Part shown: in pieces, positions 27,281-36,089 of the stretch
Numbering within the stretch: position 1 is the first letter of the stretch
Layout of the letters: every line of letters begins with the position of its first letter
Source: UBA6522 sp963664945
GTDB lineage: Bacteria > Pseudomonadota > Gammaproteobacteria > Steroidobacterales > Rariloculaceae
DNA length: 64,000 bases
Reading direction: 5' to 3'
NCBI GenBank assembly: GCA_963664945.1
Contig: OY761822.1
Coordinates: forward strand, 4,402,001-4,466,000
Translations under genes and position numbers: made by a program
The notes under the pieces: generated by a model
What the model saw: only the letters and a program-made list of their open reading frames with translations
Told to the model about the DNA's origin: nothing
Database searches by the model: none

Positions 27281-28228
27281 ATGAATGAATTGAAATGCAT
27301 TCGGGCCTTCGTCAAGGTGGTGGAGGTGGGGAGTTTCGCCGAGGCCGGCCGACAGACGGATACGGCGAAATCGGTTATCGCGACGCGGGTCAACCAACTC
27401 GAAGAGCACCTCGAACTGCAGTTGTTGCAGCGGTCGACGCGGCGTCTGAACGTGACCGACGCGGGCACGGAATTCTACGAGCGATGCGTGCACCTGCTGG
27501 CCGAGTTCGAGCAGGCGAAAGCGGCCGTGCATTCGACCGAGTGGGCGTTGAGCGGCACGTTCCGGGTCAGTTGCAATTCGTCCGTGATCGCCGCGTTTCT
27601 CGCGCAGGACCTTTGTGAATTCCGTTCCCGGCATCCGCAATTGCAGATCGAACTGCGCCAGCATGATCGGTTCTGCGACCCGGTGCAGGAAGGGTATGAC
27701 ATCAGCATTCAACCGACGTCGGCACTGCCCGGCACGCTGCAAAGGACGGAGGTGTTTCCGGCGCGGCGGGTCGTTGTCGCAACACCGCGGTATCTGGAAA
27801 GACACGGTCATCCAACGCGCCCCGCCGACTTGCGGGACCATAGCCTGGCGCACAACGATCACGTCGAGCCGGATTGCGTATTGAAGTTCGACAGCGGCAA
27901 TGAAATCGAGACCGTGCAGATCAAGCCCATCGTCAGGACGAACACGATCCACATGCTCCACGCGGAAGTCACGCGGCACAATTGCATCGCGCTGATGCCG
28001 GTCTTTTTCATTGAACGGGAACTGATCTCGGGCCAACTGGTGCCGGTTCTGCCTGACCTGACGGTCAGCAGCGCCGCGATCTACGCCTACTACCGCAAGT
28101 CGTCGTTCGTACCCATGAAAGTTCGCATATTCATCAACGGCCTGCGCAACAAGTATGGGAATTTCCCACCGTGGGAGAAGCGGCTGCTGGAGAAACACCC
28201 GGAATACGCCGGTCTCCTCGGCCGGTAA
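27281..28228 (+). CDS. LysR-family transcriptional regulator
   Basis: A 315-residue regulator. The N-terminal winged helix-turn-helix is LKCIRAFVKVVEVGSFAEAGRQ, then VNQLEEHLELQLLQRSTRRLNVTDAG. The C-terminal domain is the effector-binding fold with GTFRVSCNSSVIAAFL and PVQEGYDISI. Residues resemble the AaeR/CrgA-like subgroup. It may control the divergent flavodoxin-like gene, the downstream TonB receptor and catabolic genes on the same strand, or both. A second ATG lies four bases into the gene but out of frame. Confidence 0.9.
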   Translation: MNELKCIRAFVKVVEVGSFAEAGRQTDTAKSVIATRVNQLEEHLELQLLQRSTRRLNVTDAGTEFYERCVHLLAEFEQAKAAVHSTEWALSGTFRVSCNSSVIAAFLAQDLCEFRSRHPQLQIELRQHDRFCDPVQEGYDISIQPTSALPGTLQRTEVFPARRVVVATPRYLERHGHPTRPADLRDHSLAHNDHVEPDCVLKFDSGNEIETVQIKPIVRTNTIHMLHAEVTRHNCIALMPVFFIERELISGQLVPVLPDLTVSSAAIYAYYRKSSFVPMKVRIFINGLRNKYGNFPPWEKRLLEKHPEYAGLLGR

Positions 28229-28391
28229 GGGACACGACCCTCTCAGCGATCGGCAAGCCCGGACCACGCAACCGCGGACCATGCCGGACCGGACCAGCCC
28301 CCCCGACCGGGATTTGCCATTCCAGTCGTCTTCGCACACGCTCGATTGATTTGAACTTATTTTTAGAACGTGATGGTCATAAAATGACAGA

Positions 28392-28420
28392 TTATCAATC
28401 GATTTACGGTCAATTATAAT
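28392..28420 (+). promoter_or_regulatory. Predicted promoter for the TonB receptor/GST/SDR/ALDH genes
   Basis: TTATCA (28392-28397), a 17-bp spacer and a perfect TATAAT (28415-28420) lie 96 bp before the receptor start. The surrounding 70 bp are AT-rich in an otherwise GC-rich region. Confidence 0.5.
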
Positions 28421-28515
28421 GCGATGACTACCAAATCCGTCCACACGTGAATCTAACCGGTGGGGGAACGTGCGCCGCCGCCGGTGACAGGCGGGAATAC
28501 CTCGGGAGGTCACAA

Positions 28516-30828
28516 ATGACAAATCGACATCTGGTTCGCGCAAGTCTGATTTGCGCTATCGGTTCGCTCAGCGCAGCAACGGCTCTCGCACAGGGGATCC
28601 TTGAAGAAGTGGTCGTAACGGCGACCAAGCGTGCCCAGAGCATCCAGGATGTGCCCGTCTCCGTAAGCACCATATCGGGCGAACAACTCGATAGCCAGGG
28701 CATCTCCAATATGGAAGACCTGTCGCTGTACGTCCCGAATTTCGAGATCAACAGCGCCTCCATCCTGCCCAACCTGTACATGCGCGGGCTCGGGCCCGGC
28801 GCGACGCATTCGATCGAGCAGTCCGTCGGCCGCTTTGTCGACGGCGTCTACATCAGCCGCGCGGCAATCAACCTGCACGGGTTCATGGACGTGGAAAACG
28901 TGGAGTTCCTGCGCGGTCCGCAAGGCACCCTGTTCGGGAAGAACACCGTGGCCGGGGCGCTGATAATCAATACGGCCGATCCCACCGACAGTTTTGAGAG
29001 CGGCTTCTCCGTTTCGGCAAGCAGTTACAGCACGACGGGCGGAAACAGGCGGCTCCAGGGTTTTCTGTCGGGGCCGCTGGGCGAGAACCTTGCGGGACGC
29101 ATCGCCGTTCGTCTCGGGGATACCGATGGGTTTTACACGAACAGGCTTGACGGCCCCGGCGGGCCGAACGGGTCCGATACCGGCGTAAGAATGAAGCTGG
29201 CATGGACGCCCACCGATCGGACGAGCGTCGACCTCAAGGTGGAATTCGACCGGTTCGATTCCGAAGGTCCCGACACCGCGGAGATCGCCGACATCGGCGG
29301 CCCGCCCCTGTTCGTCTACCAGATTCCTTCGCCGAACTTCACGCCGGAGCTGGACTGGGTCGTCGACGTCGATTGCACGGACATCACCGCCGACCGCGAT
29401 ACGGATGGAGACGGCGCGGCCGATACCGCATTCAACGCGGGTTCGTTCTGTCCCAGCCGCGACCAGGAGTCGTCCAATGTCACGTTGACGATCGAGCACG
29501 ATTTCCCCGACGGGACACTGACCTCGATCAGCGCGCTTCAGGACTACGACTACAAGCACAATTTCGTGGGACTCGACATGGGCCTTGCCAGCGGATTCCG
29601 CGCCAAGAGAAACGAGACCTACGACAACCTCTCCCAGGAATTGCGCTACACATCGAACGAATCGGGTGCGAGCGATTACATCGTCGGCGCCTACTTCGAG
29701 AACAGCGAAGTCAACCGGCATCAGAATTCGAGCATCAACCTGGTCACGATCTTTCGCGACCCGGGCGGTCTCTACATGGACCGCTACGAGCCGTGGACGA
29801 TCGGGACCACGACCCTTGCCGCGTTCGGACAGTTCCGATGGCGCTACTCCGACGACCTGACGCTGATTCTGGGCGGCCGATACGCGAGCGAGGACAAGGA
29901 TTTCGACTTCGAGCGCTACTTCGCGGAATACGGAACCAACAACCGGCTCGCGGTTCCCGGCGGTCCCGGCGGCCCGCCGCTCGCCGTCACCGACAGTCGC
30001 ACGGAAAACAAGTTCACGGGTTCGGCGACGCTGCAATGGCAGTCGAGCGACAACGCCATGCTCTACGCCTCATTCTCGCAAGGCCACAAGACAGGCGGCT
30101 TCAGCGATCGGATAGACAACCCCCTGGCGGATTACGAGTACGACGAGGAGAACGTCAATTCCATCGAGCTTGGCGCAAAGACCACGACGCTCGATGGCGC
30201 GCTGGCGTTCAATGTCGCCGTTTTCTATATGGATATCGAGGGATTGCAGCTTGCGACCCAGATCCCCGGCACCGTGCCCGCGTTTTCCGTTTCGAATGCG
30301 GCGGACTCAAGCAGCGATGGCGTGGAGATTGATTTGACGTGGGCTGTCAATGAGACCTGGACGTTGGGTGCGAACGCCGCGGTCACCGACGCGAGCTACG
30401 ATTCCTTCCCCGGAGCCGAGTGCCACGCCGGCACGCCGGTGACGCCGGACCCCGTTACCGGCACCTGCGACCTGGCCGGACTGCCGCTGATCTTCGCACC
30501 GGACCTGAAGGGCACCGTGTTTGCAGATTTCCTCATCGAAGATGCATTCGGAGGCTGGGATATCGGAGGCCGCTTCGATTACACGCGATCGGGTGAGCAA
30601 TACACCGATATCTCCTATCAGGACAACGTGTTGACCGATGCCTACTCCATCGGCAATGCGGGCCTTCGACTCGTTTCGCCGAATGACCGGGTCATGGTTT
30701 CGCTGATCGGGACCAATCTGTCCGATGAGGCGTTCTGCGCATGGTGTATTCCCTCCGGCCCCAACGTGCTGGCCGCGATGAATCCTCCGCGGGAAATCGC
30801 GTTGAGACTCTCGGTCGACTTCGACTAG
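28516..30828 (+). CDS. TonB-dependent outer-membrane receptor 1
   Basis: A 770-residue outer-membrane receptor. The signal peptide is MTNRHLVRASLICAIGSLSA and ends at ALAQG. The TonB box/plug start is LEEVVVTATKRAQSIQDVPV. Plug motifs are VDGVYISR and VEFLRGPQGTLFGKNTVAGA. The 22-strand barrel ends with the terminal aromatic-type residue pattern RLSVDFD. ATG 28516 has GGGAGGT six bases upstream; the frame runs further to 28447 but lacks such a site. Substrate unknown. Its position in front of GST, SDR and ALDH genes suggests uptake of the compound they degrade. Confidence 0.93.
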   Translation: MTNRHLVRASLICAIGSLSAATALAQGILEEVVVTATKRAQSIQDVPVSVSTISGEQLDSQGISNMEDLSLYVPNFEINSASILPNLYMRGLGPGATHSIEQSVGRFVDGVYISRAAINLHGFMDVENVEFLRGPQGTLFGKNTVAGALIINTADPTDSFESGFSVSASSYSTTGGNRRLQGFLSGPLGENLAGRIAVRLGDTDGFYTNRLDGPGGPNGSDTGVRMKLAWTPTDRTSVDLKVEFDRFDSEGPDTAEIADIGGPPLFVYQIPSPNFTPELDWVVDVDCTDITADRDTDGDGAADTAFNAGSFCPSRDQESSNVTLTIEHDFPDGTLTSISALQDYDYKHNFVGLDMGLASGFRAKRNETYDNLSQELRYTSNESGASDYIVGAYFENSEVNRHQNSSINLVTIFRDPGGLYMDRYEPWTIGTTTLAAFGQFRWRYSDDLTLILGGRYASEDKDFDFERYFAEYGTNNRLAVPGGPGGPPLAVTDSRTENKFTGSATLQWQSSDNAMLYASFSQGHKTGGFSDRIDNPLADYEYDEENVNSIELGAKTTTLDGALAFNVAVFYMDIEGLQLATQIPGTVPAFSVSNAADSSSDGVEIDLTWAVNETWTLGANAAVTDASYDSFPGAECHAGTPVTPDPVTGTCDLAGLPLIFAPDLKGTVFADFLIEDAFGGWDIGGRFDYTRSGEQYTDISYQDNVLTDAYSIGNAGLRLVSPNDRVMVSLIGTNLSDEAFCAWCIPSGPNVLAAMNPPREIALRLSVDFD

Positions 30829-30884
30829 CCGGGATTTGGACAAGCCGGTTCATAACATGGGAATTCTTCAATAGCTGGAACATC

Positions 30885-31658
30885 ATGGGTTTTGTCACAC
30901 CGACCAACGAGTCCGTGCTCGAGTTCACGGGCCTGCATCTTTATCACAGCGGTGTATCGAACTGTTCGATGCGCGTCTGCATGACCCTGGAAGAAAAGGG
31001 GCTTGCCTGGACAAGCCACCATCTGAACATTCTGCGAAAGGAACACATCACGCCGGAGTATTTCGGCATCAACCCGAACGGATTGGTGCCGACACTGGTC
31101 CACGACGGCAAGGTCGTCATCGAATCGGACGACATCATCGACTACCTCGATGACCAGTTTCCCGACCCGCCGCTGAAACCGACTGACGCCAGCGACCGGG
31201 AAGACATGTACTACTGGCTGCGCCGGGCAACGGCGATTCACCTTCAAGCCGTGAAAAGGTACGTCTACTACAAGCGTATCGGCAAGCGAATGGCTCACTC
31301 GGATGCAGACGACAAGAAGTACAGGTCGCTGCAGACGAACCCGGATCTCCTTGAGTTTCACCGCAAGAGCACGAACGAGGGCTTCTCCGACGAGGAAATC
31401 GATCAGGCCAGGACGACGCTGCACGATTGTTTCTCGAAGATGGACGCCATCCTGGAAACGCACGACTGGCTTGCGGGAAACCGGTTTTCATTGGCGGACA
31501 TCGCTTGGGTTCCGTTGCAATTCACGCTGGAAAAGCTGGCCGGCTACAAATTCGGGTCGTTTGACAATGTTGCCGATTGGACGCGTCGATTGAGTGCGCG
31601 AGACAGTTACCAGAACGGCATCATCAAGTGGTGGCCGCCCGCGGTCGGCTCCGCCTAG
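30885..31658 (+). CDS. Glutathione S-transferase family protein 1
   Basis: A 257-residue GST. The N-terminal thioredoxin fold has LHLYHSGVSNCSMRVCMTLEEKGL (catalytic-position Ser/Cys), the cis-Pro glutathione site NGLVPTLVHDGKVVIESDDIIDYLD, and an all-helical C-terminal domain (WLAGNRFSLADIAWVPL with the N-capping box). The cluster context suggests glutathione-dependent bond cleavage or dehalogenation. It has no signal peptide and is cytosolic. The frame is open upstream into the receptor end; ATG 30885 begins a proper short lead. Confidence 0.88.
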   Translation: MGFVTPTNESVLEFTGLHLYHSGVSNCSMRVCMTLEEKGLAWTSHHLNILRKEHITPEYFGINPNGLVPTLVHDGKVVIESDDIIDYLDDQFPDPPLKPTDASDREDMYYWLRRATAIHLQAVKRYVYYKRIGKRMAHSDADDKKYRSLQTNPDLLEFHRKSTNEGFSDEEIDQARTTLHDCFSKMDAILETHDWLAGNRFSLADIAWVPLQFTLEKLAGYKFGSFDNVADWTRRLSARDSYQNGIIKWWPPAVGSA

Positions 31659-31819
31659 CAGCCCGTGGCAAAAGTCCCCCTGCATTCGACCGACGCGGCA
31701 TCCCGGCTGACTGCGTTGCTCGTCGGTCGAATATTCCCGATATTCTCCCTCCTCGCGCCTTGCCGGCCGGGCGCCGCGCCGGTCTCGGTGCGACGGGGGA
31801 CTTTCGCCACGGACTGCTA
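31656..31819. mobile_element. 164-bp palindromic MITE-like element between the two GST genes
   Basis: The ends are 25-bp inverted repeats (31656-31680 and 31795-31819) matching at 23 of 25 positions; core GCCCGTGGCA...TGCCACGGGC-like. Inside, ATTCGACCGACG (31684-31695) and CGTCGGTCGAAT (31721-31732) form a perfect 12-bp inverted repeat. The left end supplies the stop codon of GST 1; the right end finishes six bases before the GST 2 start. No coding frame is inside. Part of the left end recurs at 34900-34926. Confidence 0.6.
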
Positions 31820-31824
31820 GCGCG

Positions 31825-32637
31825 ATGCTGGAGCTCTATCACCACGGATCGTCCGTCTGCGCTGCAAAGGTCCGTTTTGCGATGGCCCAAAAGGGTGTCG
31901 TGCCGGATGAGATGCACTACATCGACATACTCAAGGGCGAACAGTTCGAGCCGGGATACCTGAAGATCAACCCGAAGGCCGTCGTGCCCGCGCTGGTACA
32001 CGACGACAACATCATCAACGAGTCGACGGTCATCTGCGAATACGTCAACGACGCATTCGAGGGGCCGGCGCTCGTGCCGGAAGACCCCCTGGCGCGCGCC
32101 AGGGTGAGGTTGTGGGAAAAGGCCGTGGACGAACAGTTGCATCCGGCCTGCGGCGAGCTCACGTTTGTTTGCTGTCACCGGCACATCGTGATGCGGCTTG
32201 GTGAAGAGAAGCTCCGCGAGTTTCTTAGCAGCACGCCGGACCAATCCGTCACGTCGACCTGGAAGGAACGCAAGAAAGAGATCGTTCGCCTGGGATTCGA
32301 AGCGCCCGGCATCGACAGGACGATCCGCCTGTATGACGACCACCTGTCGAAAATGAACGAGGCGCTCGAACGGAACGAGTGGCTGGCGGGCGCCGTTTTT
32401 TCCCTGGCCGACGTGGGCCTGACGCCTTACGTCAATCGACTGGACATGTTGAGCATGTCGGGCATGTGGACAGGCGGGCGATTCCCGCACGTCGAAGACT
32501 GGTTCGACCGTATCAAGGCCATGGCGTCGTTCGCGCCGGCGTTCCTGAATTGGTGCCCGGAAGATCTTACCAACGACCTGAGGACATTCGGTGCTCAAAA
32601 TTGGCCCGACATCAAGCGAATCATCGGCATTAAGTGA
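31825..32637 (+). CDS. Glutathione S-transferase family protein 2, LigF/beta-etherase-like
   Basis: A 270-residue GST. The N-terminal domain runs LELYHHGSSVCAAKVRFAMAQKG, then INPKAVVPALVHDDNIINEST. The stretch NESTVICEYVNDAF and the following R-x-R-x-RLWEKAVDEQLHPA resemble LigF-type beta-etherases, which cleave aryl ethers with glutathione. The C-terminal domain has WLAGAVFSLADVGLTPYV. Weak similarity by eye; dehalogenase or isomerase GSTs are alternatives. It follows GST 1 and is nine bases before the SDR gene, so these are one transcription unit. Confidence 0.83.
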   Translation: MLELYHHGSSVCAAKVRFAMAQKGVVPDEMHYIDILKGEQFEPGYLKINPKAVVPALVHDDNIINESTVICEYVNDAFEGPALVPEDPLARARVRLWEKAVDEQLHPACGELTFVCCHRHIVMRLGEEKLREFLSSTPDQSVTSTWKERKKEIVRLGFEAPGIDRTIRLYDDHLSKMNEALERNEWLAGAVFSLADVGLTPYVNRLDMLSMSGMWTGGRFPHVEDWFDRIKAMASFAPAFLNWCPEDLTNDLRTFGAQNWPDIKRIIGIK

Positions 32638-32646
32638 GGCAAACCC

Positions 32647-33402
32647 ATGGGACGAATGAGCGGAAAAACAGCAGTTGTGACCGGAGCGGCCCAGGGCATT
32701 GGCCGCACCTATGCGGAGGCATTGGCTGCCAACGGCGCAAGAGTTGTGGTCACCGATATCGAGGACCCGGCGGACGCTGTCGCGGCGATCAGGGCGGAAG
32801 GTGGTGAGGCGATCGGCATGAGCACCGATGTGACGTCGGACGACTCGCTGGAAGAGATGGTCAGGGAGACCGAATCGGCCTTTGGGCCGATTGAAGTGCT
32901 GGTCAACAACGCAGCCGTTTTTGCGGCGCTGGCGATGAAGCCGTTCGCGCAGATTCCGAATGACGAGTGGGACCTGGTCATGCGCGTGAACGTCCGGGGG
33001 CCGTTCCAGGCGGCAAAGGCCGTGGCGCCCAGCATGAAAAGGAACGGGCGCGGCAAGATCATCAATATCTCCTCGGGTACGGTGCTTCGCGGTGCGCCCA
33101 TGTTTCTTCACTACGTGTCCTCAAAGGGCGCGGTCATTGCCCAGACCCGGGCGATCAGCCGGGAGCTCGCCGCCGACAACATCCACGTGAATACGATTGT
33201 CGTTGGCTTCACGGAGAGCGAAGGGGTCAAGCAGCACAGTCAACTCGGCGTGGCGCGTGGGCCAACACTTGCCATGCGAGCCATTCAGCGTGACATGCTG
33301 CCGGAAGATATTGTCGGCGCCATGTTGTTCCTCGCAGGTGAAGACAGCGACTTCATCACCGGCCAGAGCATCAACGTGGACGGCGGCGCACTGAATCAGT
33401 AG
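32647..33402 (+). CDS. SDR-family NAD(P)-dependent oxidoreductase
   Basis: A 251-residue classical SDR. The cofactor loop is TGAAQGIGR (about 12-20). D after the second strand (VVTDIED) favours NAD. NNAAVF follows the fourth strand. The catalytic set is visible as Ser in NISSGT, and Tyr-Lys in YVSSKGA. The C-terminal SINVDGGALNQ is typical. It probably oxidizes an alcohol, perhaps a benzylic or C-alpha alcohol if the adjacent GSTs are beta-etherases, an inference from Lig pathways only. Confidence 0.9.
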   Translation: MGRMSGKTAVVTGAAQGIGRTYAEALAANGARVVVTDIEDPADAVAAIRAEGGEAIGMSTDVTSDDSLEEMVRETESAFGPIEVLVNNAAVFAALAMKPFAQIPNDEWDLVMRVNVRGPFQAAKAVAPSMKRNGRGKIINISSGTVLRGAPMFLHYVSSKGAVIAQTRAISRELAADNIHVNTIVVGFTESEGVKQHSQLGVARGPTLAMRAIQRDMLPEDIVGAMLFLAGEDSDFITGQSINVDGGALNQ

Positions 33403-33425
33403 TCGCAAACCCGGAGGGAGCGCAA

Positions 33426-34877
33426 ATGAGCAGGTCATCGGCAGCAAGAGACTACGGTCCGGTCGATCATTGGATCGACGGCCGGAACAGCCCGCCACGG
33501 GGCGGAAAGTACTTCGAGAACAGGAATCCACTGGACGATGCCGTGCTGACCGAAGCGGCGGCCGGATCGGTGGACGACATCAATGCGGCGGTAGAGACCG
33601 CGCACCGGGCTTTCGATTCATTCCGGTCATCGCTGCCGAAGGATCGCGAACGCATTCTCTGCAAGGCGGCGGAACTGCTGGAGCGCGACCGGGCCGAATT
33701 CATCGACATTCTCGTTGACGAAATCGGCTCGCCCATAAGGAAAGCCGCATTCGAGGTTGAAAAAGGCCTGTCGTTCCTGCGTGCGGCGGCCGGGATGACG
33801 CGCCAGGTCACCGGCAAGACCATCCCGTCGGACGTACCGGGCAAGTTCAGCATGAGCATCCGGTCGCCGGTCGGGGTGGTGGCCGCCATCACACCGTTCA
33901 ACGTGCCGCTGATCAAGGGCGTGCGACTGAGCTGCAATCCGATCGCGTTGGGCAATACCGTCGTGATGCTGCCGTCCGAAGAAACCCCGATCCTATCGAA
34001 CCGGCTGGCGCGCCTGTACACCGAGGCCGGCTTGCCGGAAGGCGTCTTCAACGTCGTATCGGGCAACGGCTACGAAATCGGCGACACGCTCACGACTCAC
34101 CCCCACGTCAAGGTCGTCACGTTCACCGGCTCCTGTCGTGTCGGCCAGCACATCCGGGAGTTGTGCGGCAAGCACGGCAAACGGATGACCCTGGAACTGG
34201 GCGGCAAGAGCCCGCTGGTTGTCATGGAGGATGCGCATCTGGAGAAAGCCATTGCAGGGGCCATGCAGAGTATCTTCATGTACCAGGGCCAGGTGTGCAT
34301 GGGGGCGAGCCGGGTCTACGTTCACGAACACGTGTTCGATGAATTCGTGGCGAAGTTTGCGGGGGCTGCGAGCGGGCTCGGAATGGGTGACCTGCGCGAT
34401 CCGGGCACGGTGATCGGGCCGATCATCAGCGAACGGCAACGAGCACGAGTTCGGGGCCACATCGAGGACGCGCGCGAGAAGGGCGCGAACGTCGTCACCG
34501 GCGGAGACTGGGTCGACAACCGTTGCCGGCCAACCGTGCTGACGGGCGTGACGCCCGACATGACGGTCTTTGCCGAGGAGACCTTCGGCCCGGTCGTCTC
34601 GGTCTATCCCATTGCCGGGCTGGAAGATGCGATTGCCGCGTCCAACGACTCCGACTTCGGGCTGAGCGCCGCAATCTACACCCAGGACATCTCCGCGGCC
34701 ATGCAGTACGTCATGAACGTGGAATCGGGAATGGTGCATGTCAACGGGTCCTCATTGCATGACGAGCCCCACGTTCCCTTTGGCGGCACCAAGGAAAGCG
34801 GATTCGGCCGCGAGGGAACCGAAGAAGACATCGAGGCAATGACGGAGTGGAAATGGGTCACGATCCAGATGCAGTAG
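33426..34877 (+). CDS. Aldehyde dehydrogenase (NAD(P)-dependent)
   Basis: A 483-residue ALDH of normal length. The Rossmann motif is FTGSCRVGQ (233-241). The general base is E257 in LELGGKSPLV and the nucleophile C291 in QGQVCMGASR. ETFGPVVSVYP and the C-terminal PFGGTKESGFGREG match the family. The usual cofactor Lys of VVLKPSE is Leu here (VVMLPSEETP), which may alter NAD(P) binding. It follows the SDR by 23 bp with GGAGGG before the ATG, so alcohol-to-aldehyde-to-acid oxidation is plausible. Confidence 0.92.
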   Translation: MSRSSAARDYGPVDHWIDGRNSPPRGGKYFENRNPLDDAVLTEAAAGSVDDINAAVETAHRAFDSFRSSLPKDRERILCKAAELLERDRAEFIDILVDEIGSPIRKAAFEVEKGLSFLRAAAGMTRQVTGKTIPSDVPGKFSMSIRSPVGVVAAITPFNVPLIKGVRLSCNPIALGNTVVMLPSEETPILSNRLARLYTEAGLPEGVFNVVSGNGYEIGDTLTTHPHVKVVTFTGSCRVGQHIRELCGKHGKRMTLELGGKSPLVVMEDAHLEKAIAGAMQSIFMYQGQVCMGASRVYVHEHVFDEFVAKFAGAASGLGMGDLRDPGTVIGPIISERQRARVRGHIEDAREKGANVVTGGDWVDNRCRPTVLTGVTPDMTVFAEETFGPVVSVYPIAGLEDAIAASNDSDFGLSAAIYTQDISAAMQYVMNVESGMVHVNGSSLHDEPHVPFGGTKESGFGREGTEEDIEAMTEWKWVTIQMQ

Positions 34878-34899
34878 CGGTGAACAGGGAAACCCTCGT

Positions 34900-34926
34900 A
34901 GCCCGTGGCAAGAACTCCCCTGCATT
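34900..34926 (+). repeat. Partial second copy of the MITE-like end
   Basis: These 27 bp match 31660-31686 at 22 positions: 12 identical bases, a 5-base variable block and 10 identical bases (CCCCTGCATT). The inverted partner end was not found nearby, so it looks like a half element or a solo repeat between the ALDH and hydrolase genes. Confidence 0.5.
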
Positions 34927-35002
34927 GGGCGGAGGACCGCCCCGCCGAAGACGGCTGATCGACCGGCGATTCCCTTGTCGCACCGTCACTGCGACAGCGC
35001 AG

Positions 35003-35968
35003 ATGGCCGCCTCGCTACTGGCCGCCTCTCTGATGGCTGCCTCGCTCGTGGCGTTTACCGTCGACGCCGAGGCGCAGACGGAGCCGGCGATCAAGGTCAC
35101 GTTCCTGGGAACAGGTACACCGACTCCAAATCCGAGGCAGTTCGGGCCCGGCATTCTGGTTGAGTCGGGCGATACGAAACTGCTGTTCGATTGCGGCAGG
35201 GGCTGTGGCCATCGCCTCTGGAACCTGGGACCGCAGTACCTGCGGGAGACGAGCCACCTTTTCCTAACCCACATGCACTCCGATCACACGGTAGGCGTCG
35301 CCGACTTCTACATGAACGGGTGGAATCAGGGACGCCAGGAAAACCTTCAGGTATTTGGACCCGCCGGCGCCGAGGTATTCATGCGTCATCTACGCCTGGC
35401 GTACGAAGAGGACGTTGTGTTTCGCGCCGACCTGCAACGGCATGCGGTAGCGCGGGAATCCCTGGACTACGTCGCAATAGAGGTGGTCGACGGCGAGCGG
35501 ATTACGATCGATGACGTGACGGTCACCGCGATCGCCGTGGACCATCACGTCATTGAGCCGGCGTTTGGATACCGAGTCGATGCCGGGGAATTCAGCGTCG
35601 TCATTTCCGGCGATACGGCGTACTCCGAGAATCTGATTCGCCACAGTATGGATGCCGATGTGCTCATTCACGAGGTGATGTCTCCGGCCCTGGAGCATTT
35701 CGTTCGCACGACGTTTTCACAGGAAGTTGCCGACGACATTGTCGCATTGCACACGCTCGCCCCGGACGTGGGTCGCGTTTTCTCCCAGTCCCGGCCTCGC
35801 CTGGGCGTATTGACCCACCTGGACAACGACCCAACAGGAATCCCTGAATTGGAAGCCCAGATCGAATCCACGTGGAGTGGCGATTTTGTCGTCGCCGAAG
35901 ATCTGATGGCGATCGAAATCGGCGAGTCCATTCGCGTTTTGGAGCCTGGTGCTCCATCAACCAGATAA
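35003..35968 (+). CDS. Metallo-beta-lactamase-fold hydrolase, probably exported
   Basis: A 321-residue protein resembling the RNase Z/arylsulfatase-like branch of the metallo-beta-lactamase fold. The start of the fold is KVTFLGTGTPTPNPRQFGPG. The metal motif is THMHSDHTVG. Later ligands lie in VDHHVIEPAFGYRV, SGDTAYSENL and THLDNDP. The N-terminal MAASLLAASLMAASLVAF...AEAQ looks like a signal peptide but lacks a positive charge if ATG 35003 is the start. The frame runs upstream through an Arg-rich region and the repeat to 34847, so the start is uncertain. Substrate unknown; an ester or lactone is typical. Confidence 0.8.
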   Translation: MAASLLAASLMAASLVAFTVDAEAQTEPAIKVTFLGTGTPTPNPRQFGPGILVESGDTKLLFDCGRGCGHRLWNLGPQYLRETSHLFLTHMHSDHTVGVADFYMNGWNQGRQENLQVFGPAGAEVFMRHLRLAYEEDVVFRADLQRHAVARESLDYVAIEVVDGERITIDDVTVTAIAVDHHVIEPAFGYRVDAGEFSVVISGDTAYSENLIRHSMDADVLIHEVMSPALEHFVRTTFSQEVADDIVALHTLAPDVGRVFSQSRPRLGVLTHLDNDPTGIPELEAQIESTWSGDFVVAEDLMAIEIGESIRVLEPGAPSTR

Positions 35969-36089
35969 AGACGCATCAGTTGGATGGGCACCAGGCACGA
36001 GTCATGAACTGACTGAGCGATTGACTGTGTCTCGCCCCTGGCGAGCATTTCGAACCGAATCGTTTTTTTGGTCTATTGGCAGGAGACAC

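Noticed and set aside
34847..35003. Hydrolase start at 34847, overlapping the ALDH end
   Set aside because: The added stretch includes the repeat copy at 34900-34926 and Arg-rich sequence without similarity. A start near 35003 gives a hydrophobic signal-like segment, although this start is also uncertain.
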